From contig NC_081406.1 in the NCBI RefSeq assembly GCF_030272615.1, positions 401,218,939-401,282,938 on the forward strand: 64,000 nucleotides of DNA, given 5' to 3'. Below are positions 46,106 to 57,569 of this stretch, one piece after another. The notes under the pieces are model-generated. The model was not told the DNA's origin and did no database searches. It worked only from the letters and a program-made list of their open reading frames with translations. Within the stretch, counting starts at the first letter, position 1; the number at the start of each line of letters is the position of its first letter. Both the position numbers and the translations under genes were made by a program. The DNA is from Cryptomeria japonica (taxonomy: Eukaryota > Streptophyta > Pinopsida > Cupressales > Cupressaceae).

Positions 46106-47785
46106 ATGGCATCTATCAGTTCAAGTTCATCTGTTGTTGTTTTCCGAAGAATAATTCCTAGGCTTGATGGAACAAATTACAAGGTATGGAAGATTTGGAT
46201 GGAGAATCATCTGAGATGTCTTGGAAAGGAGATTTGAGAGATCATTGAGAATGTCGTTACATCATTTAATTCAACATCTAGCAATCCTCCTCTAACTAGT
46301 CTGGATAAAAAGCTTGAGAATGATTGTAGAGCTAGAGAAGCCCTTTTGTGTGCACTTTCTGATCAACAAACTATAGGACTAACTGACAAATCAATTGCAA
46401 AGGCTATATGGGACAAATTGGATAATCTGAATGAAGGTGAGCCTACTGTTAAAATTGCTAAACTTGATGCTTACTAGGTAAGGTATGAAAATCTAAAGAT
46501 GGAAGAAGATGAAAGGATTGCTGCTTTTATGGAGAGAGTTAATGAGATTGTTTAGGGAATTCAATGTTGTGGTGGATCTCTGAGTGAAGATGAAATAGTT
46601 TCTAAAGTACTAAGAGATTTTCCACCGGCTTATAAGATGAAGGCTAATGCAATTAATGAGCTTAGAACTATGGAAAACACCTTTGTTAATAGGGATACCT
46701 TGGTTGAGAAATTATTTGCTTTTGAGATTGAGGAATTTGGACCTTCTGGAGTTTTTAAATCTGAACCTATTTTTCATGCATCTACATCATCTTCCAGTAA
46801 GAGTGATTGGAAAGCTTTATATACGAAGGAACTATAGGATATGAAGAAAGAAGATGAAGAATTTGAGCAACTTGAAGCCTTATTTTCTAGAAGAGTACCT
46901 AAAGGACCGGAAGGAAATAAGTATGAAGGAAAATCACCTTTTAAATGCTTTGCATGTAATAAGATAGGTCATTTTGTATCTATATGTCCTGAAAAGAATT
47001 CAATATTTGGAGAAAGGGCTAGAAGATATTTTAGGCCTAACCATGATTATCAGAACAAGCATAAGTACAGGAAAAACAAAGACAAATCATGCTACTATGC
47101 GGATGAGGAAGGTGTGACTAATTCTGATGATGAACCAACACAAGATTCATCTAGTGGATCCAACAATGGAAAGGAATGGGTATTTTTGGCTATCAAGGAA
47201 GATGATCCAATACCCGAAGAGAAGGCCCTTGCTGCTAAAATTGAAGATAAGGATGAATGGGTAATTGGCAGTGGATGTTCACCTCATATGACTGGAGATA
47301 AAAAGTTCTTATCTATGCAAGAATTTGATAGTGGTCTGGTTAGATTTGGAGATGACAATGTATGCATGATCAAGGGAAAAGGAACAATATAATTGGACAA
47401 TAAGCATAACACTGATAATATTTATTATGTTGAAGGTTTAAGGCATAATATTTTGAGTGTAGAAAAATTGGTGGATAAGGGATTTCATTTACAGTTCAAG
47501 GATGAAAAATGCAAGATTATCAACAGATCTGGTTTGGAAATTGCAATCGGTACATAGACTATAGGTACTATGTTTAATTTGAACTCTGGTGAGAAGACAT
47601 GTTTGATTGCACAAACCGATGAGAGTTGGCTATGGCATAAGAGGTTGTGTCATGTGAATTTTGATTGCATTGTGAAGATCAGTTCTACTAAGGGAGTTAG
47701 AGGTATACCTAAGATTGCAAAGCCCTATAATTCAGTATGTAAGGAATGTCAAATGGGAAAGAAATTCAATATTTCTTTTAAGAGT
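46106..47785 (+). pseudogene. Gag-protease-preintegrase of element F
   Basis: Starts at ATG 46106 (MASISSSSSVVVFRRI). The Gag N-terminal block reads PRLDGTNYKVWKIWMENHL, then comes the UBN2-like Gag region (KAIWDKLDNLNEGEPTVKIA, IQCCGGSLSEDEIVSKVLRD). One CCHC knuckle is intact (CFACNKIGHFVSIC, about 46945). The protease site reads WVIGSGCSPHMTGD, where the family has Asp before SGCS, so the catalytic Asp has become Gly. The GAG-pre-integrase domain follows (ESWLWHKRLCHVNFD, CKECQMGKK). Several stops interrupt the frame, and G truncates it after 47785. Confidence 0.9.
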
Positions 47786-49474
47786 TGTGGTGGTGGGAAA
47801 AGCGAGACCAGGTGACTAGGGCATAATCCCACTTTTGCCAACACATTGGGAATACGAAAGAGCCTAGGGAGATAGATCAATTTGGATACTTCTTGTGAGA
47901 AAGAGAGCCAATGAATGTCTCTTAGGGTTTCTATTCCTCTTGTTGCAAATGATGAGAAAAACTAGGGTTTGAATAATCAACTAGGCTAGGAGATAAAGAA
48001 TGAAGCATAAATGAACTTGAAATTGAACAAACTTGCAGATCTAAAACTGAGTTACTAAAAGAATGGAAGGGGGAGGATTTTGGATGTGTACTTGATGTTG
48101 TAAACTGAACCAAACTGATCAGGAATAGGGTGCGATGCCACTATCCCTGAGAATCTGATAGAGAGCTGCAACTGAAAGGCTAAAATTTCAAGGTTCGAAG
48201 GCTGCAACTTGTCAAAATTCACCCGAAAGTGGAGGGGCCATGGCTCCATGCCATTTTCTTAGGTAGGACCAAGGTGCCACACCCCTATCCTTGATATTTT
48301 TCTCCACTTTTGAGACTTCTGGGTGGTGTTGATGCCTATTCTTGATCCAAAACTGTCTCTGGGTACCTGTTCCTGCACCTGCAACTGAAAAGGGAAGGTT
48401 TGGGTGGCTATATAGGGTTTTGTCTTAGTCAAATCCCTGTGTTGGTCATTTCCACCTCCACAAATAGTTGATAATGTACTGAAAATGTGTGTGATAGAAG
48501 CTCGTGTGTATGCAAGATCCTAAATGATAAGAAACTAGATCTACCCTATGCATTAGAGTAAACCCTAAATGTAAATGTGAATGTAAATGATAATGTAAAT
48601 GATAATGATTCAAACCAAATATACTAAATGATCTAAAGCATCAAGGTAAATGTGCAAATTGATGTAAAGAAGCTCATACAAAGACATGAAAAAAACATGA
48701 AATCATACCAATCCCCAAAGAAAAGATATTGCCACTAGATCTCCTATTACTCTTCAATATCTTCAAGGCTCCTAATTGATGAAATATTCTTGAATGTTGT
48801 TGAATACTCCACATAGGCTTCTCTTTCACTACATAGAATGCTCCTTGTGCTCGAAAAACCTTCTCTTAGATTCTTAGATCTGATAAATAGTTTTTAGTTC
48901 TTAGTTTTCCTCAAATGAAGAAAGAGAGATCTTATGTATGAAACCCTAGGACAACCTAGGAATTGAATTTCTAACCAATATTTTAGGGTTAAGCATTATA
49001 ATATCATAGAATTGTGCTCCCAAAATTTCAGGAAAAAAGTCGAGGACCATGTGCATTCCCACCACGGTCCGACCAACTTTTCGCCAAATTTTCAAGGGCG
49101 TTAGATATGGTGATATTAGAGTGAATCCCAAAGTTATAGCTGAGTTTGAGGTGTTTTGATATGCGAAATTGAGCCTTATAGGTCAAAATAGGATATAATT
49201 AGGGTTTATGATTAAATGATTTATTAGAGGAATAAAATAAAAAGGGGCACACTTAGGGTAAAGGGCCCAATTTTATAATGTATGAAGTGATGAAATAGGA
49301 ATTTAGATTTAATTAAATTAATTAATGAAATTCTTAAAGGGAAATTAGAAATGCAAGATGCAAGATACACTAAGGTAGGTGATAACCTAAGTGTGAAATT
49401 GTACCACCCTAGCAAGGGTGTACAATTTATGAAACTATATTTAGTCCCCACTTTAGTAGTCACATGACACTACA
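47786..49474 (-). repeat. 3' LTR of element G
   Basis: On the plus strand it starts 'tgtggtggtgggaaaagcg' and ends 'catgacactaca' (termini TGTGGTG/CACTACA). It aligns with 54544-55600 and, after the H insertion, with 63838-64000. A minus-strand TATA-like 'ctatatag' lies at about 48409. The right end is chosen from the inverted termini; no clear polypurine tract adjoins it. Confidence 0.7.
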
Positions 49475-51040
49475 TGTATATGCAAGCTAAAGTACAGAAA
49501 AATAAACATTTATGAAAAATGATATATCCACAACTTGTTGGATGAAGCCCCCAGCAGTATCTATAGTACATAGTTAGGATCCACACCCTACAAAACCACA
49601 TGTTAGATAAAACCACAAAATCACCTAAATGCTTACTAAGGAAGGTGATGAAAATTTGAAGGTAGCTATATGCCCCCCTATTTCGACTTGCTAATTTTAG
49701 TGAGTTGAAATAGGGTATCATGTTTACCACATCAAATTGTGAAAGAAGATTGATGATAAATGATAACAAGAAGATTTGATACAAGATAAAAAAAACTAAT
49801 GGAGAATCATTTGGTAAGGAAGAGAACAAAGCCTCAATTCCAACACAACAAAGAGTGTGAGGATTTGAGAGCTCTCTAACACAATATGAAAGATTTAAAT
49901 GGAAACAAATGCAAAGAGAAGGAAGAGAGATAGAAAGCATGAATACAGACTTTGGTGATCCATGAGAAGAGAAAATGAGCCATGAAAATCTTGCCACTAA
50001 AAATAGGTGATCCATGGAGAAAAGGACATGGAAAACTAGCCCCTAGAGTCTATCTGGGTGATCCATGTAAGGGAGGAGAGTGAGAACATCGTTAGTTCCA
50101 CTCAACCTCATGCATGTGTGTGCAAGTAGAACAAGGATACCTACCTTTGATACCAAGAAGATATCCATCATGCAACAATGTCCTAAATCCAAGCAAGAGA
50201 GGGAATACTTTTCAAGCAAGGATAAGATAGTTGAAAAGAAATATCTTGCTATATAAGTGTAAAGGAGATCCTTGGAGGAGAAGATATCTTTGTTCAAAAA
50301 GACACATCTACCTTCAAGAGGAGTTGTTTTAGACAAATATAACATCTTCTAGAACAAATGAATGCAAGAGATATGAAAAGCATAGAGGATTGAGATGACA
50401 TCAAAGAGAGATTATTTATAACAACACTCTTCTAAAAGAAGACAAGAGATCCTCATCAAGGATATTCACATGCACAAAATAGAATGGTTTATTATAAAAG
50501 ATATTTCTCAATGACGAAAAGAAATTGATGAATGATCAAAGACTTCCAACAAAAAGGAGGAGGTCCAAATTAAGGATATGTACTTAAGATACCCATTAGG
50601 GATGCTTGTTCCAATATGAGAAAAGGAATTCATGTATGAATACACCTCTACAATCAATAAGAAATCCTTATAGAAGACACTACTTCACAAAAGGGAAATT
50701 TTAATCTTAAGAAGGAGAGATGTTTGAAATCACTCTTTCCCTCTATATATATAGGGATAAGAGATGGGATAGAAATAGGCTATTATGTTGCTTCCAAAAG
50801 TATGATTGCACGTGAAATTGTACCATCATGAATCACAATGAGCTCCCAGTAAGTGAGCTGCCAATGTCACATAATGATGAGCAACATAATAGCCATTAAT
50901 GTTATTTAAAGACATGATAGATTCAATGATGTATTTGAATATGACATGTTAAATGATCCACTATAAGTGAGATTAGAAACATGTATAAGATGATGAATGT
51001 TAAAAAGTCTTTAAAAAGAGAGAAGTTTATAGAAAAAGAA
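49475..51040. other. Element G 3' internal region, no gene seen
   Basis: Rich in A/G on the plus strand. Minus-strand open frames (49470-50015, 50043-50345) lack recognisable domains and have the Leu/Ser/Phe-rich composition expected by chance from purine-rich DNA. A 'ggggggca' purine run lies on the minus strand near 49670. Confidence 0.45.
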
Positions 51041-51047
51041 TAGGCCA

Positions 51048-52133
51048 CTAAGTCATACTTCTCTTGCACACAAGATTTCTTAGGAGAGGATAAGTATAAT
51101 TCATTAGAGCCTTATTCCTAGAAGAAGGGATTTTAAAATGAGTAGAGGATAAAGTATCATAAGGTGGATTAGAAATATCTTGAGGAGATTCATAAAGATA
51201 TTTTTTCATCACCAAAATTTCCTTATGAGGGGGATGAGTGTTGAAAGAAGTAGAAGATGATTTAATTGAGGTGAGGTCATCATCACTACTAAATATAGAA
51301 TTCAAATTGAGAGATGGTCTTTAAAATGCTTTGGTAGGCTTAGAAGGATTATATCCAAGTCCAAATGAAGCTTCATGTGTATTATATTCTAAAGGAACCT
51401 TAATTCCTTGTTCATTTGCGCCACAACCATTTCCATCATAGCCACTCTTAACTAAGATTTGAAAAATAGGACCATAAAGGGATGCTAAATCAGAAAGAGA
51501 TGGTGATGAATCCTAGGTCTTAATTCTATATGAATTAGAGGAAGGATTTGAAGAATTATTTGAATTAGAAGAAGCCACAAAGTGGTTACTTAGTTTTTTA
51601 GACAAAGTTGGTTTCTCTTTAGGTTCCTCCTTATATATCTCCTTCTCGGTCTTAGATCCTTCCCAAGATACTCTATACTCTCCTATAAAAGTAGGGGTAA
51701 AGTCTAATGATCCCCAATCATCATCTGATAGCACTCCTTCGGGAGAAAAGATATCCTTGGGAGGAGATTCTAATTGAGTTAAAGAATCAGGAGTACTAGA
51801 AGGAACAACATCATTAAAGGAAATAGATGTATTTGAAGAAGTAGTAGGATTAGGAGAAGAATGGGAAGTAGTTGAACAAGAAGATATGGGTTTTAATGGT
51901 TCTTGAAGTTTGGTAGCTAACAAGGTGTATGTCATATTGTTATAAATGAATTTGACTTACCTATGAAAATTTGAGGGGCCAACTTGCATGCTATGAATCC
52001 ATGGTCTCCCTAATATAAGGTTATATCTCAATTTACTAGGCATAACATGAATAAGTGTAGGTAACACAATAGGACCTACCATAACAAGAAAGGTTATGAC
52101 ACCTAGACATTGTTTAGAAACATTATAAAAGTC
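51048..52133 (-). pseudogene. Protease C-terminal end and Ser-rich tail of element G
   Basis: Directly after the long ORF, the minus strand reads the retropepsin end signature LRYNLILGRPWIHSMQVGP (about 51985-52045), which defines a gypsy-type protease. The open segment 51513-51935 is Ser/Asn/Pro-rich (HSSPNPTTSSNTSISF, DDDWGSLDFTPTF), followed by 51048-51305 with similar low-complexity composition. No RT follows. Confidence 0.65.
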
Positions 52134-54236
52134 TCAAATAGTAAGAGAAGAAGTTTCGATGGGAGAAGGATCAACGTTAATCTTATCGAATAAGTCTACA
52201 ACACAAAAACTAAGGCCAAATTCATTGTCCACAAGGGTTAATCTTATAGCACTATCATTGATAATAACCACAATCATAAGAGAACCATATTGATATTGGA
52301 TTTCACGATAAGGTAACTCATCTTGTGTGAATACAATTTGAGCTTTGGGTTTACTTGTAGGATCAATCAAAGAAGCCATGTTATTAGGTGCCACTACAGG
52401 TGGGACATCTAAGTTTTTCAAAGAATCTTGTAACATACCATGATAAGAAGGTGAAGTTTGAACCAAATCCCAAATATAAATCTTAGCAGGAGTAGCTTTA
52501 AGTTGGTTAATGAGATCATACTCTTTACTAAGAGTCTTTGATATACGAGCTACTTTTGGAAGAATAGGTTGAGAGGGAGGAAGTGAAGCTGGGATAATTG
52601 GAGGAGGACTAGGTTGCCTATTGTTTCTTGTGTTGTCAGTATGAGAAACCATATTATAACTCTCTCTAGTAATTTTCTTAGTATACTCATAAGGGCTATT
52701 AGTAGGATAACCTCCTTGTACATTAATAATAGGTTTCTTAGGAGTGCAAAAAGAATCATTATCATAACCACCTTGAACCACTAAGATAGGCTTGTGTGGG
52801 GAATTTTGAGAAGGACAAGCACCTTGAACTATGAAGAGGGGTTTATTAGGTGTTTCATTCACATGTATCAAATTTATTGAGGATGGTTTAGGAATATCAA
52901 AGGTATTCTTAGAAGAAGAATGAACAAGATTTTTGGAAGAATTGTTGATAGTCTCTCCTTGCACTAAGATATTATCACAGATAAGATCAATTTTAGAAGG
53001 GAGACTAGGGGTAAGAATTGTTGTTTTAGAAAAGTTCAAATCATCCTCTATCACCAAAGGATCTATATGGGGAATAAAATCTCTAGGAGAAGGATAAAAA
53101 TTATTCTTTAAAGTTTCACCTTTGAGAGGGAGATCTTTGAAAAATATGTTAACCATCTTATCTTGAACTAGGTTATCCTTATGAGTAGAACCAAGTTGAG
53201 GAGAGGGAGATGCTTTACCTTTAGAGAAAAAATGATTGAGATTTATGGAAGGTGAGATGCTATCAAGAGAGTTATCAATCATGATTTTATACCCTTTGGC
53301 TAGGTTTCTCTCATGGGGGAGAGAATAATCAACACCTTCTTCTAATGGTTTATCCCAAATAGTGAGGTCATTAGGAAAAGTATTAGAAATATCTTGCACA
53401 AATATGTCCTTATTGATATTTCCAATTTTGGGAGAAGGGATAACATTGTTCATTAATTCTTCATCCTTAGGAAGGAGAGAATCACTAAATGTATTTAAAT
53501 AATCCTCTTTCCTCAAAATGTCTTCAATAGGATCTTTAGGGGAGAGACAATTAAGGAAATTTATTATGATTTCATCTTCTTTCTCTAAGGCATATTTAGG
53601 GGTAATGCAAACTTTAGGAGAAGGGAAAGCATTTCTCATTAATGCATTATCTCTAGTGGGAATTTTGTTGGAATCAAAAGAGGAAATGAATTTACTAGGA
53701 AAAGTAGGGACAATTCCATCTTCTTCCACAAAATGAACCTCATGAGGGGAGTATTCTTTAAGAGGGAGATGAAAATATTTCTCCAAATATTCATACTTTG
53801 GAAGGAGATCTTCGGAAGAAGTGTTCATAACCTCTTGTTGTACTAACATGCCCCCATTGGTAAGACCAAATTTAGGAGAAGATAAGTCAATGTCCATCAA
53901 TACCTTTTAACTTAGAGAGGCATCATGTAAAGAAGTTAAAGTAACATTAAGAAAATTGTTTATGATATCATCCTCTTCCTCTAAGATAGCTAGATGAGAA
54001 GGGCGCATTTTAGGAGAATTGTCAAGATCAATCTTCCAATATTCATCCTTAGAACATGGGAGAGTTTTAAAGGGATTGGTAACAAATATTTTAGGCATTG
54101 AAATGTTGTCATAAATAAGAGGTGGTTCTCTAAGAGATGGAAAATTTGGAACAAGGGAAGCTAACCCATTATCACATTTACGAAATGAATGCATCATGAC
54201 AAAACATTTTCCTTGTTCAAATGATAACATATGCAA
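52134..54236 (-). pseudogene. Long repetitive ORF of element G with protease N-terminal half
   Basis: One frame of 701 codons with a single stop at about 53907. Most of it is degenerate internal repeats built on 'PSPK', 'LPKDEELMNN', 'FPNDL' and 'LVQDK' words, acidic and Asn/Ser-rich. Near the end are three VQGGY/VQGAC repeats (residues with PxKPxxxVQGGY) and then the protease start (MIVVIINDSAIRLTLVDNEFG), where the usual D[ST]G-type triad reads DNE. No capsid domain or zinc knuckle is seen. It sits where gag should be, as the low-complexity ORF does in element B. Confidence 0.6.
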
Positions 54237-54521
54237 AATAGATGGAAATATTCAATTTTAACAAATGAAAGGACTATAAATGTTGATTTAGAAAATTAAA
54301 TTTATGAGTGAAATGTATTCCTAAATCAGATCTGGAATTAATAATCCAAATCAAGCTATCCACAAGTTCAATTTTGAATTGAAAAATTAGGGTTTTAACA
54401 AAATTAACCTCTAAATTTTTTCAAAATTGCAAGAAATTGAAACTTGTAAATGTAAATTTGAATTTGAAATAAAAAAAAATACTCATATCTGAGAACATAA
54501 ATCAGAATTAAAGAAGGTTGG

Positions 54522-54540
54522 ATTCACATTGGGTTCACCA
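54522..54540 (-). other. Primer-binding site of element G
   Basis: Minus strand 'tggtgaacccaatgtgaat', three bases from the LTR end. The first ten bases equal those of the B primer site. Confidence 0.75.
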
Positions 54541-54543
54541 AAA

Positions 54544-55600
54544 TGCGGTGGTGGCAAAAGCGAGACCGGGTGACTAGGACCTAATCCCACTTTTGCCAAC
54601 ACATTGGGAATACAAAAGAGCCTAGGGAGATAGATCACTTTGGCTACCTCTTGTGAGAAAGAGAGAGCCAAGGATTACCTATTAGGGTTTCTATTCCTCT
54701 TGTTGCAAATGATGAGAAAAACTAGGGTTTGAATGATCAACTAGGCTAGGAGATAAAGAATGAAGCATAAATGAACTTGAAATTGAACAAACTTGTAGAT
54801 CTGAAATTGAGATATTGGAAGAATCAAAGGGGGAGGATTTTGGATGTGTACTTGATGCTGCAAACTAAGCTAAACTGATCAAGACTAGGGTGCCACACCA
54901 CTATCCTTGATAATCTAACAGAGAGCTACAACTGAAAGGCTAAAATTTGAAGGTCCTGAGGCTGTAACCTATCAAAATTCACCTGAAACTAGAGGGACCA
55001 TGGTGCCATGCCACTATCCTGGGTAAGACTAGGGTGCCATGCCCCCGTCCTTGACTATTTTCTACACTTTTGAGACTTTTGGGAGGTGTTGATGCCTTTT
55101 CTTGATCCAAAACTATCTCCGGGTACCTATTCCTACACTTGCAACTAAAAAGGGAAGGTTTGGGTGGACATATAGGGTTTTGCCCTAGTCAAACCCCTAT
55201 GTTGGTGATTTCCACCTCTAGAAATAGTCGATAATGTACTAAAAATGTGTGTGCTAGAACCTTGTGTGCATGAAAGATTCTAAATGATAAGAAATTAGAG
55301 CTACCCTATGCATGAGAGTAAACCCTAAATGTAAACGTGAATGTAAATGATAATGATTCAAACCAAATATGCTAAATGATCTAAATCATGAAGGTAAATA
55401 TGCAAATTGATGTAAAGAATCTCATACAAAGACATGAAAAGAACATGAAATCATATGAATCCCCAAGGGAGAGATATTTCCACTAGATCTCCTATTACTC
55501 TTCAACATCTTTTGATGATGAATGCTTGATGATTTTTTGTTGAATGTTGTTGAATGTTGTTGAAGACTCCACATAGGCTTCCCTTTCACTACATAGAAGG
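54544..55600 (-). repeat. 5' LTR of element G, first part
   Basis: Aligns with 47786 onward ('tgcggtggtggcaaaagcg'). Broken at 55600 by H, whose insertion duplicated GAAGG. Confidence 0.85.
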
Positions 55601-56572
55601 TGGTGTAGGAGAACCTACCTATGAAGACATGAAACAAGAAAAAGTTGATTTTCTATTAGCCTAGAAGGAATGTATTAAGACCCTATGGGTCCTTTTTATA
55701 ATTAAATTTCCTAGGAGTGTGACAAGTTTGTTCATGTTTGGGTCAAATTGTCATCGAGGATCTGGTAGAGCAAATTGAGTCAATAAGGGTAACAATGGTG
55801 TAAATTGGGGGATCAAGTGACCACAAGTCTAATTGAGTTATTTTTTATGTTTTATAATCAAATGTAATCATTTTGGGGGAGTATGTTAGTCTAGAGTCTA
55901 AGTTGGTTGAAATAGGCAAAAGTTGTCATGTTGTTAATTTGTTGTCATGACAATTTTGTACTTTTTGTAAGTCGTAAATGGTCAGTCAGTTTGAAAAATA
56001 GTTGGAGGAGGTTGTGGTCATTTGGGAGACACCTTTAAAGGCCCCAAACACCAAATAATATATGTTGGTTGAGTTGGTTGTTTTGGAAAGAAATTGAAGC
56101 ATCAAGAATTGTTGCAAACTTGGAAAAACTGTCTAATTTCTATTGATTGCATGTTGAAGGTGGATTGGAAAGAATTATCATGGTATATATCCTATAAATA
56201 GATCATGTTACCTTTATTTTTCTTTGAGTGTGAAGTATTGAAGTGACCGCTGCCCCATTCTACAAGAAAACCTCTATCGGGTAGCCTAAAACCCTTAAAC
56301 CCCTAGGGTTTTGGCCTATCAATCCTTAATTGAACACTCTACTGTTATAGGAGATGATAGGCCACTCTATCATATGTCAATACCAAAATCCATTAAGAGG
56401 ATACAATAGGGCAAAGAGGATGGAGAACTAACCCTAGGCTTGACATCTCTATGTGATAGACTGGTTTCATGAGTGCAGTTTGTGGGAATTGAGTGGTAGA
56501 GCATTGGAAAAGGGTTTGAATGTGATAGAAGAGTACTTTAGAGGTTCACATAACATTTCATGGTAAATTATG

Positions 56573-57367
56573 TGTTACGAATCCCATAGATACTGAGAGG
56601 GGGGGTGAATCAGTATCTAACCGATGTTTAGAATTTCTTAACTTAAAACATACAGAACATAATATAATAGTGTACTGGTATGCAAGAAATAATGCAATAA
56701 ACAGAATCAAGAACATCCACATGAAAAGAACACCATAACACAAGGTTTTAACAAGGAAACCCGGTGTGGGAAAAACCTCGATGGGATTTGTGACCCACAA
56801 TATTCACTCACTAGCCAATAAGAGAATATTACTTACAATAGGGGCCTGCACATGCAGGAAGGCCAACTGCCTAGAGCTCACTGCTCAATGGGAAGTTTCA
56901 CTGACTTACAATGAGGATTATACAAATCCAATATCTTGTACTGCTTTATAATAGCATCTTCAATGCCTGATCTAGTACCGGTTGCTGCTCTGTTGCTTAC
57001 ATAAACCCCTTAACCTATATTTCGCATAATAGGTTTGCCTAATATTTTTCCTTATTGCTTACATCTCCTATCTCAAATGTCTACAATGATCTCTTTTATA
57101 TATAAGAGTCATTTTACAATTTTCCAAGTCGGCTTACAATGTTTTTCAATAATAAACAAAATATAATATAACAAAATCTTGTCGGCCTCTGTGCTGGTAT
57201 ACTTCCTTTCTTCTATGCCCGTGTCGGTGTCTTAAGTGCCAGTGTAGAGTGTGATCTTCTGATGCCGGTATAATGCCTTTTCCGGTGCCATAGGATTGCA
57301 AGGTTGCCATCAATGACAAAACCTTCAATCACATACAATGTCTCATTGGAGTGTGCATATGCCAACA
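56573..57367 (-). repeat. 3' LTR of element E'
   Basis: Plus strand 'tgttacgaatccc' to 'catatgccaaca', 795 bp, the same length as the other copy. It includes 'gggggtgaatcagtatcta' near one end and 'tcattgatggcaac' (minus strand) near the other. Confidence 0.92.
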
Positions 57368-57535
57368 ATCTCCCCCTTTGGCATTGATGGCAACACTCAT
57401 GAGAAATTTCAAAAGATGTATCCAAAAATGTGAAGTCCAAAAAATGTTACCAAAAATGTGTGAGCTCCCCCTAAGCATATGATTCCTGTGATTTGAATTT
57501 TCTCATCCCACTACTCCCCCTTTGGCATCAATGAC
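57368..57535 (-). other. Duplicated polypurine tracts of element E'
   Basis: Minus strand 'attgatgccaaagggggagat' abuts the LTR; the same 19 bases, 'attgatgccaaagggggag', recur about 140 bases upstream after the end of ORF2. Confidence 0.7.
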
Positions 57536-57569
57536 AAAGGTTATCAAGATATCAGTAGAGTTTGTAGTT

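Larger units (their letters stand above)
40713..47785 (+). mobile_element. Element F: Ty1/copia element, 5' part
   Basis: Plus-strand copia element with a 5' LTR (broken by a 4.07-kb insertion), an initiator-Met primer site, gag, a protease remnant and a pre-integrase domain. It is then cut at 47785 by element G, so integrase, RT and the 3' LTR lie outside the window. It probably inserted into element C, but its left flank is hidden because E sits three bases away. Confidence 0.85.

Noticed and set aside
49470-50345. Multi-span membrane proteins on the minus strand of element G
   Set aside because: The hydrophobic composition follows from purine-rich plus-strand DNA; I see no motifs and no supporting context.
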